DNA of 64,000 bases from Welwitschia mirabilis. Taxonomy: Eukaryota > Gnetophyta > Gnetopsida > Welwitschiales. Both the position numbers and the translations under genes were made by a program. This document shows positions 38,030 to 49,560 of this stretch, piece after piece (the stretch's first letter is position 1; the number at the start of each line of letters is the position of its first letter). The notes below the pieces were generated by a model that did no database searches, was not told the DNA's origin, and saw nothing but the letters and a program-made list of their open reading frames with translations. Location: the NCBI GenBank assembly GCA_051453625.1, contig JBOZIK010000001.1, forward strand, positions 148,457,794 through 148,521,793. The letters are read 5' to 3'.

Positions 38030-38080
38030 AATATTTAATAAAAAAAATAAAATATTATACAAATACACACTGGAACATCT

Positions 38081-38098
38081 TGACAATATTATTAGGAA
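38081..38098 (+). promoter_or_regulatory. Primer binding site of EH (tRNA-Asp type)
   Basis: tgacaatattattaggaa: 8 of 18 match the tRNA-Asp complement, with nine transitions and one transversion. It lies three bases (tct) after the LTR end, as in EN. Confidence 0.65.
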
Positions 38099-38258
38099 AG
38101 GCTACTAAAATTTAAGAATTGTTATAACTTACATAACTAGTTTGGATTTTGGTTCAAAAAATTCATCTATAGTAGTGCTATATTTTTATAGTAGAATCAT
38201 AGTTTGTTATTTTCCCATTTTTCAATTTTCATTCCAAAGGTAACACCTTGTTATCCAC
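38099..38258 (+). other. EH leader, first part
   Basis: Aligns with the EN leader at 56101-56260 ('ggctacta', 'tttaagaatt', 'ttggattttggtt', 'atctatagtagt'). Interrupted at 38259 by EB; it continues at 51422. Confidence 0.7.
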
Positions 38259-39342
38259 TATTGCAGTGTGTATTTATGCAATGTTTATGTCTTGAGTAGA
38301 ATCTTGTTAATTACAAATAATGTGTATAAATACAACACACTAATATATATGGGAGTGATCTGAATTTCATAATCTATCAAAGTCCAAAATATGGAAATAA
38401 GAGAGTTGCTTTCAAGAGAGAAAAACTCTAACCTAACCCATAAAAATAACTTGCAATGCATGAAAATGAAATAAAATACACTTGTGTAAGGCTAATCTAG
38501 GAAAAGAAAATAACAATGCACCTAAACTATCTAAGATCAACCTTAACCAAGGTTGCCCTCATAACCTATATCACAAGAGAAACTATCATCAGATCTTAAG
38601 CAACATAAGCTATGAGGGAGAAGATCATTCATACATTAAAGCATAAACAAAATTATTTTATTAGAAAACACATCATATTTGTATTACAAAATAGCCATAA
38701 ATTAATAGAGAAAATGTCAGTTAATACTAAGAAAATGTCTTTCTAAAGCTACAAGATGGTTCTCTGGCCCCTTGATCTCTTGTCATAAGAATGTTGGGTG
38801 AAAATGAAGATAAGAAGGAGTTGAAGGGAGGATCACTATTTATTTACTTAAAACATACAATGGAATAGATAAAAAGGCATGGATAAACCCTAATAGACAT
38901 GTATAAAGGAATTAGAATACAAGTGGTGAAATTTAGGTGAACATTCAGTGTAAGTGTTACAATCAGTGTCGTCTAGCTAGTCATCCAAATGATAAAGGAA
39001 ATGATTCCACCTCATGGTCAAATCCACATCAGCTTCTGGTCAGATCTTAGTCAACATCTAGTTGGCATGGCCATTCATCCCATCATTCAAATGATGAGAT
39101 GGATGATGGTTTTCAATAAATCTTTAATTAGTGAATTATCTTTATTATTTATAGGAAATTATCATCAGAAATAGAGATTATTCATATTTGCTTAAAATTC
39201 TTGTAATTTATCATAATATTACATATTTCTATTCTTTTCATCCTAGATTTCCATTATCACAAAAAACAAGCATTTACCTATCTATTTACGTATAAAACAA
39301 CTAATATACACTATCAAATATACGTAAGTTGGTAGTGCAACA
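38259..39342 (-). repeat. 3' LTR of Athila-like element EB
   Basis: Partner of 50337-51421 (about 1.08 kb each), roughly four in five positions identical by eye. The outer end is 'tattgcagtgtg' (TG terminus decayed) and the inner end 'gtgcaaca'. A TATA-like sequence on the minus strand lies at 38829-38845. It contains strong nested inverted repeats at 38975-39010 and 39072-39112. Confidence 0.9.
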
Positions 39343-39356
39343 TAGCCCCCCACTTA
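39343..39356 (-). promoter_or_regulatory. Polypurine tract of EB
   Basis: The minus strand reads aagtggggggcta immediately before the 3' LTR. This is the best-preserved tract in the window, and an unusually G-rich run for this sequence. Confidence 0.8.
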
Positions 39357-39929
39357 GCCTTATCAGTTCCTAACAAAGCCAAGCAATAAACCATGTCTGC
39401 GAGCCAACTTATTTAGACAATTAAAAAAACTAGGATACCTGAAGAAATTATTTCAAAAAGATTTTTAAAATATTTAGAGATAGAACTAATTTTTTAAAAA
39501 ATTTAAAAACAATAAACAAAACAACTATGAACCATTAGAAGTTGGTTGTTCCAGTCATTGTCCAGATAATGGAGGAGGCGATAGAAACCGATCAAAAAAA
39601 TTGATTTTCTTAAATAATTAGTTAGTTATAATAAATAATCCCCTACTAAGATAAACAGTTAAGTATAAATGATTTGTCTAAGTATAATCAAATCCTCATC
39701 ATAAAATCAGAAGTTAATCATGTAAAAGTCAAGAATAAATAGAACATCATGAAGAAAGAAATGATATGTCTATATAATAAAGAGAGTTTTTAGTATAAAA
39801 AAGGTATAGAAGGGGAAATACAAAATATAATGCAAAATAACTCCCCTCGTCTATACATGATTAACTCTGGTTTGATAGCTAGCTCAAGAGTAGGGGGAAA
39901 AGAAGAAGGATGCCTAGGATCTATAAGGA
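39357..39929 (-). other. EB sequence between tract and duplicated frame
   Basis: No gene is visible. The part next to the tract ('ggctttgttaggaactgataa' region, minus strand) aligns with EN just before its tract (about 61475-61506). Confidence 0.5.
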
Positions 39930-40863
39930 GACAGACATCAAGAGAGCTAGAATGTGCTTTACTGTCTTATCATCCTAGACACATACTGACTCTAAAAAGT
40001 CTATAGTTATATTCTGCTAGATAGAAATAATGTGTTGATGCATCTCCACCATCTAATCCTTTGTGTGCTATACTCTTCTCTCAATAGATAGGATCCTTTA
40101 CTCAACTATTTACTCAAAGGTCTAGATCCTTTGATCAAGTGCCTGGATACTTGTGTTCATAAAATCTTTGATGGTCTGAATGGTCTTAACCAGAAAGGCC
40201 TAGATCTGCTCTAATAAAGCTTCAACTGCAGATCTCTATATTTGAGGTTTCTCTGCCTCTCCTGGCATCTATATACCCATATCCTATAAATAGTAAGCAA
40301 AAGTTTAAATATGCGAGATACACTACTCATCTATGAATTTTAGTATTACAATCATTTAAAAAAAGCTAAAAGGAGGAATGGATAAGAAAGTGTTTGTAAA
40401 TGTTATACCTCAATCATAGCCCTAAATCTCCTCCAAATAAAAGTAGATAATTTCATCTACTCCCTTGACAAAACGCTGTAAAAATCTATAAGTGTGCCAT
40501 CATAGCATAACTATCATGGAATGATGGACTGATGTTATGAATTAGTCCTTTGTATAAAAATCTGTATGCAAGGGTTAACTGGGTAATATTTACCCCCCAT
40601 TAATCAGTGGTTAAATTAGCTAGAATATCTAATATGATGTCATAAGCTCGATGCTCCTCTATCCCACCAGCTAAATGAATATGCATGCTCTTAACCCCTC
40701 AAAGATATACAATGACTGCAATGTGGGATGGGAGAATAGCTATTCATGGTCTTAAATAAAAGAAATGATCATATCCTAAAGTTGCCCACAAGTGCCTGGT
40801 TGCCTCTCTATATGCATGGTGTCATAGAACTCTCTCATCTCAGAAGCATAATATGCACCAAGT
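39930..40863 (-). pseudogene. Unknown frame in env-like position of EB, copy A
   Basis: Minus-strand coding remnant between pol and the 3' LTR, the place where Athila/Calypso elements carry an extra (env-like) frame. Legible pieces: 'YYASEMREFYDTMHIERQ' near 40860-40805 and 'YFYLEEI' near 40460-40430. Many stops and shifts. 'EFY' followed by short hydrophobic blocks reminds me of the plant-transposon-associated domain found in many retroelement proteins; that is a weak resemblance. No signal peptide or membrane segment can be read. Tandem partner at 40964-41862. Confidence 0.45.
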
Positions 40864-40963
40864 NNNNNNNNNNNNNNNNNNNNNNNNNNNNNNNNNNNNN
40901 NNNNNNNNNNNNNNNNNNNNNNNNNNNNNNNNNNNNNNNNNNNNNNNNNNNNNNNNNNNNNNN
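40864..40963. other. Assembly gap, 100 N
   Basis: Separates the two copies of the duplicated frame. Confidence 0.99.
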
Positions 40964-41990
40964 GAGATGCTACAATAGACTTAATTATCTCATTACCTTG
41001 GACATGTACTAACTCTAGAATATCTACAGTCACACTCTATTGGAGACAATGAACTAGTACATGTCCACCATGTAATCCTCTATGTACTATACTCTCCTCT
41101 TGATAGATAGGATCTTCTTCTGAACTCTCTACTTGAAGGTCTAGATCCTCTAATTAAGGAAACCTCTAATGGTCTTAATAGTCTCAGCCAAAAGGGTCTA
41201 GATCTACTCTAATGAATCTCCAATCATAAGTCTTCATACCTGAGGTCTCTCTACCTTTTTCAGATCCTGTATACTAATATTCTATAAATAGCAAGTAAAA
41301 GTCTAAATATGTGAGATATGCTACTCACCTATGGGCTCTGGTATCTCAAATCATCTAAACAAAGCTAAGAGGAGATATGGATAACCAAGTGTTTATAGAT
41401 GTCATGCCTCAATCATAGCCCTGAGTCTCCTCCAAATAAAGGTAGGTAGGTTCATCTACTCTCCTTAAAGCTACTAGAATCTATTAATATGCAACCATAG
41501 TGTAACTATCATGTTATGATAAACTAATTTTATGAAACAATCCTCTATGTAAAACTTTGTAGACAGGGGTCAGCTAAGTAACATTCACCCCTTATTGATC
41601 AATGATTAAATAGATTGAAATATCTAATATTATGTCATAGGCTCAACGCTCCTTTATCCCACTAGCTAAATGAATATGCATGCTCCCAAGCCCTCTAAGA
41701 TCTATAATGACTGCAATGTGGAATGAGAGGATAGCTATTTCATAACCTCAAATGTAAGCAACAATCATGTCCTAGAGTGCATCATGAGTGTTTGATTGCC
41801 TCTCTATATGCATGGTGTTATATAACTCTTTCATCTTAGAAGCATAATATGCATCATGCACATCTATTATCCATCTTAGTCATAAATCTATTAATCTATA
41901 ATCAACCTCTAGCTCTATGTGGCTCATGAAATCTTCAAAATATATCTTGACACAAATGCTAACTATTTGTATGCTCAAATATCATCCGTA
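40964..41990 (-). pseudogene. Unknown frame in env-like position of EB, copy B
   Basis: Second copy of the frame at 39930-40863, same strand. On the minus strand it reads 'EDFMSHIELEVDYRLIDL' near 41945-41890, 'YYASKMKELYNTMHIERQ' near 41855-41800, 'LRRVDEPTYLYLEET' near 41480-41435 and 'INTWLSISPLSFV' near 41400-41360. Stops mostly occupy places where Trp or Gln is plausible. The copies differ at roughly one base in five, so the duplication is old, or the two are paralogues placed side by side by the assembler. It extends further at the 5' side than copy A. Function unknown. Confidence 0.45.
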
Positions 41991-43230
41991 TTGAGCTGGT
42001 AGATGCATGGGCTTCACACACTGTATCTCAAGCTCGGATTAAGGGCCTGCCTCCTACTTTATAGGCTCAGTTAAAGCCTCTGCCTACCTACCTCTACACG
42101 TACATGACTAATCAATCGAAGTTATAAAAATCATCATGCAAAAATAGATAAACAATTTAAAACATCACATGGATGCACAATCATAACCTATAAAATCGAT
42201 GAAAAATTAAGAAAAATACTAAAAATATGTCTTATTTCTCCAAAAGATGTAATGCATTCCAAATTGCCTAAACATAAGAGAAAAATGGAAAAAATGTGAA
42301 AACTATATATGTAGTGGGTCACATAAGTAGTAAAAAATTGAAGTACTCAAATGAAAAATATATTCCAGCAAAGTTGTAGAACTTGCACTAATCAATTTTT
42401 CCAAAATAACCACTATGATTCAATCTATAGTTTGCGAGAAAATGAGTGAGAAAGGTAAAAGCTTAAAAATACCTCATAATATACAAAAGAGATCATAACT
42501 TGAAAATAGATGAAGAAATTCAAATCCATAAGTTTCAAAATGAAGAATGTAAAAAATTGAACAATATACATGAAAATTACACTCGAAAGGCTAAAAAATG
42601 GGAGAAAAAAATAAAAATAAGAGGAGAGAGTAACATACCTTATTTTTTAAAATTTAAAAAGATATTATAAATCTAGTAATGAAATCAGATGGAACAAGTT
42701 ATAAAATGTTGGTTCTAGCTGGAGGGGTCATCCTCTCTCAGAAGAATAAAGGAAAATAATAAGAAAACAAGTGAAAATGAGGAAATAGGATTTAAGCCAT
42801 GATTTTATCACACTGTCATCTAGTCACATCATCTAGATAATAAGAAAAACATTTTATCATGATCGAATAGCAAGAAAACTACTAAATGATTAAGGTTCTA
42901 AGAAGAAATAAGAAAATGCAGAAATGACTTTGAAATGGTAGACTCAAAAACTGAAGAAAACTAGAGTGAAAATGGACACAAGAAACAAGGAGAAGGCTGC
43001 TTACCTATCCTAAGTATTAATCTAGCAAACTCCCAAGGAAAACATCATAATATCACCTAAGTCAATTATACATAACAAAATGTATTAACTTCATAAAGTT
43101 CATTTAAAAATATAGTGGTTTTGATGATATCCAAAGCTTCAAGTATGTAAAATAATGAATGTCAAAACCAAAAGTTACTTAGAAATGAACTCAACTACTT
43201 TCATCTATAAATTCATCCAAATATCCAAAA
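41991..43230 (-). other. EB post-pol spacer
   Basis: No gene. 42900-43230 aligns (complement) with 60590-60900 in EN: 'gaaagtagttgagttcat', 'gtaggctttcttc' and 'atttctg' landmarks in order. A copy of the TCATCTAG-type inverted repeat is at 42815-42845. Confidence 0.5.
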
Positions 43231-43480
43231 CTAAAATGATCAAGTGGGAATACTAAGAGTCTAAGAAATAAGCAATGCCTCTAATGACACCAAAAACATC
43301 ATTGATTTCTAACCTTAAAGTTTTTTTCCTTTTTCTTTTGCCATGATGTGGGAAGTGCAACTACTATCAGAGGAGTAAGAACCCATGAAGCATGACCAAC
43401 TGACCCCTCAGTGGAATTCCCATAACCATTAACACTGCTAAAGGTTCCTCTCAGAAATATTTACCCCAGTGTAATAATAA
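43231..43480 (-). other. Conserved post-pol block of EB
   Basis: The minus strand contains 'tcattagaggcattgctta' (about 43270-43290) and 'GTCAGTTGGTCATGCTTCATG' minus its last base (about 43380-43400). Both are found almost unchanged in EN (60515-60535 and 60390-60412), and a weaker form in E1 (26855-26935). No reading frame explains the conservation. It could contain a splice acceptor or RNA structure used for a downstream frame. Confidence 0.55.
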
Positions 43481-43899
43481 ATCATGATGACCATGTATTT
43501 TTCTTTAAAGAAAAAAATACAATAACTCATAATTATTATTTATTTTTTTCACTAAAATTCCTACATGATTATATAATCAAAAAAGACATAGGTAAACAAG
43601 TGAGATAAAAGAGAGAAAAAACACTTATAAACAACCTAAGATTTAAATACTATTGAAACAAATGTAAGAAACCAAAGCATATTACTTCAAATAAAGTCTA
43701 TAGACATGGGAATATTTCAAGATTGGGTGAATCCAATCTTACCAACTGTAAATGCCCAAGTATAAAACTAATTATGATACTTTACAAAGTAATACACAAG
43801 TTAATTTTAAAAGATGATCAAGTAATATTATAATATTTAATCAAAGTAGTAAGCTAAGAAAAAACTTACATAATAATAGAAAGGAAGTCCTCCTCATCA

Positions 43900-45150
43900 T
43901 GGGTAACCTCTAAGATAAATAATTCTATTATGTTCATGATTGTATCTAAAGATCCCTTATATAATTTAAACCATTACCCATTAACCTTCTGAATCTCTCT
44001 AGTTTCCAAATCTAAAATTTTAACTAAGCCATTAAAATACACCTTATTTACAAAATAAGGACCTAATCATTTAGAGGTCAACTTATTATTCAAAAGGTAA
44101 ACTCTAATGTTATACAATAAGACAAGTTGACCAGGTTCAAACTTTTTATGAAGAATCTTTTTATCATATTTGAACTTTGTTTGGTTTTTATGAATTAATT
44201 GACAATGTATGGCACCAGTTCTTTTTTCATCAAGATGATCTAATTGGACTAATCCATAGTTAAGATTTTCATTAAAATCCACAAGATTAAGTTGATGAGA
44301 TGCATGATAAGAATTGTAATACACATCAACTAGTAAGATATAAACTTTACCATAAATAAGTCCATAAGATGAAAAACCAAGAGAAGTATGCCAAGTAGTA
44401 TGGTAAGCCGAAATTACATCATTAATCTTAGAAGTCCAAGACTTTCTGTTAACAGAGACAAGTTTTTGAAGCATTTCCTTTGTTTCTCTATTAGCATTTT
44501 CAGCATATCCATTAGTCTGAGGATGATAAGCATAAGCTACTCTATGTTAAATACCAATGGATGGCAGGAGTTTTTTTAAAAAGTGAATTAATGAAATGAG
44601 TACCCTAATCACTAATGATAACTTTAGGAAAATCAAATCTTTAAAAAATATGAGTTTTAAGAAAATGATAGATAATTCAGGCATCATTCAAAGTAGTAGG
44701 TATGGCTTTAACCCATTTAGTCACATACTTAATAATCACTAAAATGTAATTTTTATTAAAAGAATGTGGGTGAATAAGGCCTATGAAACTAATACCTCAA
44801 TAATCAAAAGGCTCACACTAAAGAATAGATCTAAGGGGCATTTTCTGTGAATGGATAAGACCACAAAAATGATGATAAGAATCACATCTTCTAACAAAAT
44901 TAAATGAATCATGAAATATAGAAGACCAGTAAAAACTAAAATAAAGGATTTTCATGGCAATTTTACATCCACTAAAATGTCCTCCATAAATACCGCCATA
45001 ACAAAGATGAAGAATCTCAGGTATTTCCCAATCATCCATATATTTTCTCATAATCTGATCTTTTCACCTATGATACAAATATGGCTCGATCTACTTATAG
45101 TCATCTATACAATGGAGAAAATATTTACAATGATTATAGGTTTAATATGA
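43900..45150 (-). pseudogene. Athila-like integrase remnant (EB)
   Basis: The zinc-binding region at 45051-44818 includes 'ILHLCYGGIYGGHFSG' and 'VRRCDSYHHF' (last cysteine changed to Tyr). In the core the first Asp is lost ('GISFIGL'), but 'VIISD' near 44625 and the Glu in 'YAENANRETKEM' near 44500-44465 are kept. An open stretch 44474-44067 continues through 'WTSKINDVISAYHTTWH', 'LIYGK', 'KYDKKI' and 'PGQLVLLYN' to the C-terminal module, ending near 43900. Plus-strand frames at 44388-44579 and 44911-45150 are shadows. Confidence 0.85.
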
Positions 45151-45228
45151 TGGTTTTTTCATGGTTATAAGATAGTTCACAATGTTAACATACCATGGAG
45201 GAGGATGAGAAGAATAAACATCAAAAAG

Positions 45229-45640
45229 CTACTTGTCAAGAAAGGAATCATCAATGATAATGTCATCTAAAGGAGAAGAAAGTTGAGAGAAATGATTAGC
45301 AATAGAATTATGCTTTCTTGCTTTATCTATTATGGTGAAATTGAATTCTTGCATAAGAAGGATCCATCTAATCAAATAGGCACTATAATCTTTTTTAGTC
45401 ATGAGGTAATGAATGGTAGCATGGTCAGTATAAACATTCATGTAAAAGCTTAAAAGATAATGTCTAATAGAATGAAGGCAAAAAATAATAGCTAGCATAT
45501 CTTTCTCTATAGTAGTATAGTTCATCTGAGCTCCAGACAAAGATTTGCTATGATAAGATATAATTTTAAATTCATTCTCATATTTTTGACAAAGAACCCC
45601 ACCCACAACAAATTTACTCACATCACACATAAGTTCAAAC
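45229..45640 (-). pseudogene. Athila-like RNase H (EB), open over 133 codons
   Basis: The uninterrupted minus-strand frame 45630-45229 reads 'MCDVSKFVVGGVLCQK', 'IISYHSKSLSGAQMNYTTI', 'EKDMLAIIF', 'NVYTDHATIHYLM' and 'LIRWILLMQEFNFTI', ending 'IANHFSQL'. Of the four catalytic acidic positions three are visible (Asp in MCDVS, Glu in TIEKD, Asp in YTDH); the last, usually Asp in 'ADHLS', is Asn. This is the best-preserved enzyme domain in the window. Confidence 0.9.
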
Positions 45641-46167
45641 TCAAGTACCTAATTGGGTCCCATCACTATAAGAGCATAAGACAATCTGTGTTTAATCTTA
45701 TTGAAAGAAAGTTAATAAGATTCATTCCATTTGAATTTGGCATCTTTCTCTAGTAATGAGTGAAGAAGTTTATAACTAGAAGCATAATCATGAATAAACC
45801 AATGGTAAAAACCACAATAACTAAGAAAAAATCAGATCTATTTAACATTTGTAAGGGTACTAAGATTTTAAATAATACCAACTTTAAAAACATCCATCCT
45901 AATTCCCTCCCAAGAAATATGGTGACCTAAAATAATTTCACTCTCTATAAGAAAATGACTCTTTTCTCAACTCAAGTGAAAGTCACTAAAAATGCATCAA
46001 TCTAAGACTTTTTGTAAATAATCTAAGATTTGTTCAAATGTTTTAGCATAAATAGAAGTCATCCATGAAAATCTCAATAGAATCTTTAAGCATATCAGAA
46101 ATGATACCGGTCATAGCACACTAAAAAGTACAAGGAGAATTACAAAGTTTAAAAGAAACATGTCTAA

Positions 46168-46267
46168 NNNNNNNNNNNNNNNNNNNNNNNNNNNNNNNNN
46201 NNNNNNNNNNNNNNNNNNNNNNNNNNNNNNNNNNNNNNNNNNNNNNNNNNNNNNNNNNNNNNNNNNN
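46168..46267. other. Assembly gap, 100 N
   Basis: Flanked on both sides by the same ~86 bp of RT sequence (46082-46167 and 46268-46353), nearly identical. Confidence 0.99.
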
Positions 46268-46503
46268 AATCTTTAAGCATATCAGAAACGATACCGGTCA
46301 TAGCACACTAAAAAGTACAAGGAGCATTACAAAGTTTAAAAGAAACATGTCTAAAAGCAAAGGTACTAAAAGGAGAAGTGAAAGTAGTTTTAGCTTGGTT
46401 CTCAATGGTAATGCAAACCTAATTGTAACTACTATAACTATCAAGAAAACAGTAAAACGAATAACCCTAAATCCTATTAAGAATCTAAATAATAAAAGGT
46501 AAA

Positions 46504-46603
46504 NNNNNNNNNNNNNNNNNNNNNNNNNNNNNNNNNNNNNNNNNNNNNNNNNNNNNNNNNNNNNNNNNNNNNNNNNNNNNNNNNNNNNNNNNNNNNNNNN
46601 NNN
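46504..46603. other. Assembly gap, 100 N
   Basis: Flanked by similar but diverged RT sequence (46385-46503 and 46604-46725). Confidence 0.99.
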
Positions 46604-46910
46604 TTTGGCTTGGTTCTCAGTGGTAATGCAAACCTGATTGAAATCATTGTAATCATCAAGGAAACAATAAAAAGTATGACCATGAATCCTATCAAGAATT
46701 TAATTGAGAAAGGCAAAGAACAGTGGTCTTTTTTGATAACTTCATTTAGTTTTTGGTAGTTTATGCACATACAACATTTCCCATCTTTTTTAGGTACTAC
46801 CATTAAGGGGCTAACCCACTCACTATCAGTAATGGAGTAAATAATTTTAGCATCCATAAGTTTTATGATTTCATCCTTTACAATTTACTTAAGGGCTAGA
46901 TTGAGTCTAC

Positions 46911-47540
46911 ATTGGGGTTGCCTTCTAGGTTTAGCTTTTTCTTTGGGGTAAATTTTATGCTACACAATGGAAGTGGGTATGGTTATCAAATTGTTATGAG
47001 ATCAAGCAAACACATGAATCTTTGATTCGAAAAGAGAGATGAGACTGGATTATTATTGAGGAAAAACGTTTTTATTGATAATCAATGGTTTGTTCAGATC
47101 TCTATTTAGGAAAATGTATTTCAGTCCACTGTCTAAGGGTTTCAAGTTCAAGTTTATGTTCAGACTTTTGGTTTCAGGAAAATTCTCAGAAAAACTAACT
47201 ATCATCTAAGACTATCATCCAAACATAAGTAGTGGATGACCACCCTCAAAATAAGAAATCTCAGAATTGCTAATTTTTCAGACTTCAGCATAGTTTACAG
47301 ACTCAGGCTCACTACTCCCCAGATCAGAAAACTTAGTTGATAGATGGTCAAAATCAAGTTAATCATTAAGCACATAAAGGTAGTATACTTCCAATTTATC
47401 ATCAAACAAGATTGGCTCGTGAAGCATGAACCATCTTTACTTAAGTAAATAGTACTGTAAAAATAGGATTGGTTTAATTTCTTTCTCCAAACTCAAATCA
47501 TTGCTTAAATCTTTTTTAGCTGCTTCAAACACTCTTATTG
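46911..47540 (-). pseudogene. EB protease-RT linker
   Basis: Linker between protease and RT, with somewhat higher G+C than neighbours. No domain is identified. It holds the RT entry sequence near 46900 ('CRLNLA' region, minus strand). Confidence 0.45.
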
Positions 47541-47544
47541 AAAA

Positions 47545-47880
47545 TTATTTATTCTTAAAATGGTACTTCATCCATCCAGTTCTTGTATTTATAATGTAAT
47601 GGGCTATTACATAGAAAGATCTACCTAGAAATAAAGGATATTCACCATGGTGCTCAACTTTTAAAACAACTACATTAATGGGGTAGAAGGCTTTCTCTAT
47701 TTTAATGACCAAGTCCTTAATCACACATAACAGTTTCTTCATAGATGTGTCGGCTAACTTCAAGATAATGCGTGTGCATTCTACTCTTTCTTTCAAATCA
47801 AGACATTGAAAAATGGGCACCAGCATTATGTTGACATTAGCTTTAATGTTTATCAAGGCTTTCTTTATTCTATGGTTTCC
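47545..47880 (-). pseudogene. Athila-like protease (EB), catalytic Asp lost
   Basis: The open minus-strand frame 47856-47545 reads 'INIKANVNIM' where EH has 'DIGASFNII': Asp to Asn and Gly to Lys, all G-to-A changes, so inactive. The rest is intact in layout: 'ADTSMKKLLCVIKDLVIKI', 'FYPINVVVLKVE' and 'YPLFLGRSFYVIAHYIINT', then 'GWMKYHF'. It would process the Gag-Pol polyprotein. Confidence 0.85.
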
Positions 47881-48960
47881 CTCTAAAGTGACACTTATAG
47901 TTGCTGCCCTTAAATCTTTAAAATTTGGACATTTTTAGCATACCAAGTTACTAACATATTGAGTTAGTAAGACTTTATTAGGGATGATTCATTTTTATTT
48001 TCTTCTTATCAAGTTTTTTCATAGCTTCGAATATCTTGGATTTTCTTACTAAAGTTTCTAAAAAACTAGGTTGATGCTTACATTTTATATTAAGGCTTTT
48101 AAATGATCATCGAAGACAGGGTTTGTGTTAAGCCTATCAAGCCATGGGGTAGCAGGTTTCTTTTTGAAAAATCTTTCTTTTTGCTGCTAAGTGAGGAAGG
48201 GAAGGAATGATTTTCTAGGATTTCTATGCCCTCTTCCTCATTATTCTTATTAATTTGTGAAGTTGAATAGGAGGAGTTGTATTACTTCCACTTCTTGTCA
48301 TCACCTTATAATCTTTTCTCACTTTATTAGGGTTAAGTAAAGGTTGAGTGGTAAGAGACCCTTGTGGTATTTGGTTGACAAGCATGGTTTATTGTAAAAT
48401 ATTCACAAGATTTTTATATTGGTGTTTATCTTCTCTTGAGTTTTTCTCAACTCCTCAATAAAATTCCTATGGTTTTTGAAGTTGGAAGGGCTTGCCAAGT
48501 TTTTTAAATTGTTGGATTAAAAATTTGAGTACTAAAATATATTTTTGAAAGATTAGAAGTTAGGATGATGTGTTTAAAAATTTCTAGAGTTTGGTTGCTC
48601 ACTTATTCTATGTTAAAAGTTATGATTTTGAACTTTTCTTTAGTTATCGTTTTGAGTGTAGTTCGAAAGTATTTAGTTAAAGGCAGAAACTTCCTCATAG
48701 ATTTTTTTCTTTATAGGTAAGAAGTAAGGGAAAATCGTTTGTAACATGATAGCTATATTCACATAAATCACATGTTGGAACTATGACTTCACTATTTTTT
48801 ATTGCCAATTTAGCATTAAGAATCATCTAGGTGTATTTCTCTAAGGTAGAAGTGAAATCCTTAATGACATTAATTGGCTTATTTTTTATTCTAGTTTTAT
48901 TCTTCTCATATTTTACCTCTTTTAGGTCCTTAATGATTTAGCCTACTATTTGGTTTTATC
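47881..48960 (-). pseudogene. EB nucleocapsid and gag-protease linker
   Basis: On the minus strand a zinc knuckle reads 'TCDLCEYSYHVTND' near 48782-48740. The first two cysteines and the histidine are kept; the last cysteine is not. Downstream to 47881 is a low-complexity linker with no domain. Confidence 0.6.
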
Positions 48961-49560
48961 TAAGTGAGGGTTTAGGCCATGTTTGACTCACTTTCACCAA
49001 ATCCTCCAAAATCTTCTAAGCATCTTCTAGGATTTGGTTTAAGAAGTTTCCTCCATAATAAAAATCTATAAGTTTCTTATTATGGCTATTTAACCCACTA
49101 TAAAAATAGTCAACTAACTTTACCTGTGAAAAGGCATCTATAGGGTTTGAATGTAAAGCAACAAAGAATCTCTCGTAGGCAAAGGCATAATCTTCATTAG
49201 GCATTTATTAGATGTTGATGAATTTTTTCTTACATTTCGGAATAATGGTTTCACTCATGAATCTCTTCATAAAGGCTTCTTGAACTTAACTTCAAGATTT
49301 AAGGCTTTTATGAGTACTCATTCTAAGCCAAAGGTTTGCTTTATCTCTCAATGTGATGGAAAACATAACCATGTAGGTGCTATTACTTATTAGTTTCTTA
49401 CCATTTCTAAAAGTATGAATAAGTTGTTCTATATGGATGATGTGTTGTAAAGGATCTTCATCGAGTTCTCCACTAAAGGTAAGATAAGTGTTCAAGTTTC
49501 GGAGTTCTACATTATCACTAAAAAGTAAGTTGAAATGAGTTTGGATTTCATGTTTTATGT
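48961..49560 (-). pseudogene. Athila-like gag capsid region (EB)
   Basis: Two open minus-strand pieces of one Gag. 49495-49292: 'GELDEDPLQHIIHIEQL', then 'FSITLRDKANLWLRM'. 49204-49016: 'NEDYAFAYERFFVAL', 'VDYFYSGLNSHNKKLIDFY', 'GGNFLNQILEDA'. These are the ordered Retrotrans_gag blocks. A break of about 90 bases lies between them. The start is not clear. Gag assembles the particle that packages element RNA. Confidence 0.85.

Larger units (their letters stand above)
35695..38077 (+). repeat. 5' LTR of host element EH, with internal insertion and gap
   Basis: The start 'tgttatgatgcaaaattata' matches the U3 start of the EB LTR (complement of 51421 leftward). 36200-36890 aligns with 55430-56000 of the EN LTR ('gggagatcaaaggg', 'gatccatct', 'tatgtatcc'). 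The end 'cactggaaca' at 38077 is followed by a primer site. Between about 36926 and 37960 there is a 100-N gap and ~940 bp of foreign or misplaced sequence; the same 'acatacatagataca' microsatellite anchor occurs on both sides. True LTR length is therefore unclear. Confidence 0.65.
45770..46910 (-). pseudogene. Athila-like reverse transcriptase (EB), FMDD kept, scaffold duplicated
   Basis: The minus strand from about 46860 reads 'MDAKIIYSITDSEWVSPL', 'VVPKKDGKCCMCINYQKLN', 'KKDHCSLPF', then after duplicated and gapped sequence the active site 'IEIFMDDFYL' near 46075-46050. The linking segment appears twice around the two 100-N gaps (see findings), so the domain cannot be read continuously. 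RT connection continues to about 45770. Retained FMDD suggests the element decayed less than E1 here. Confidence 0.8.
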
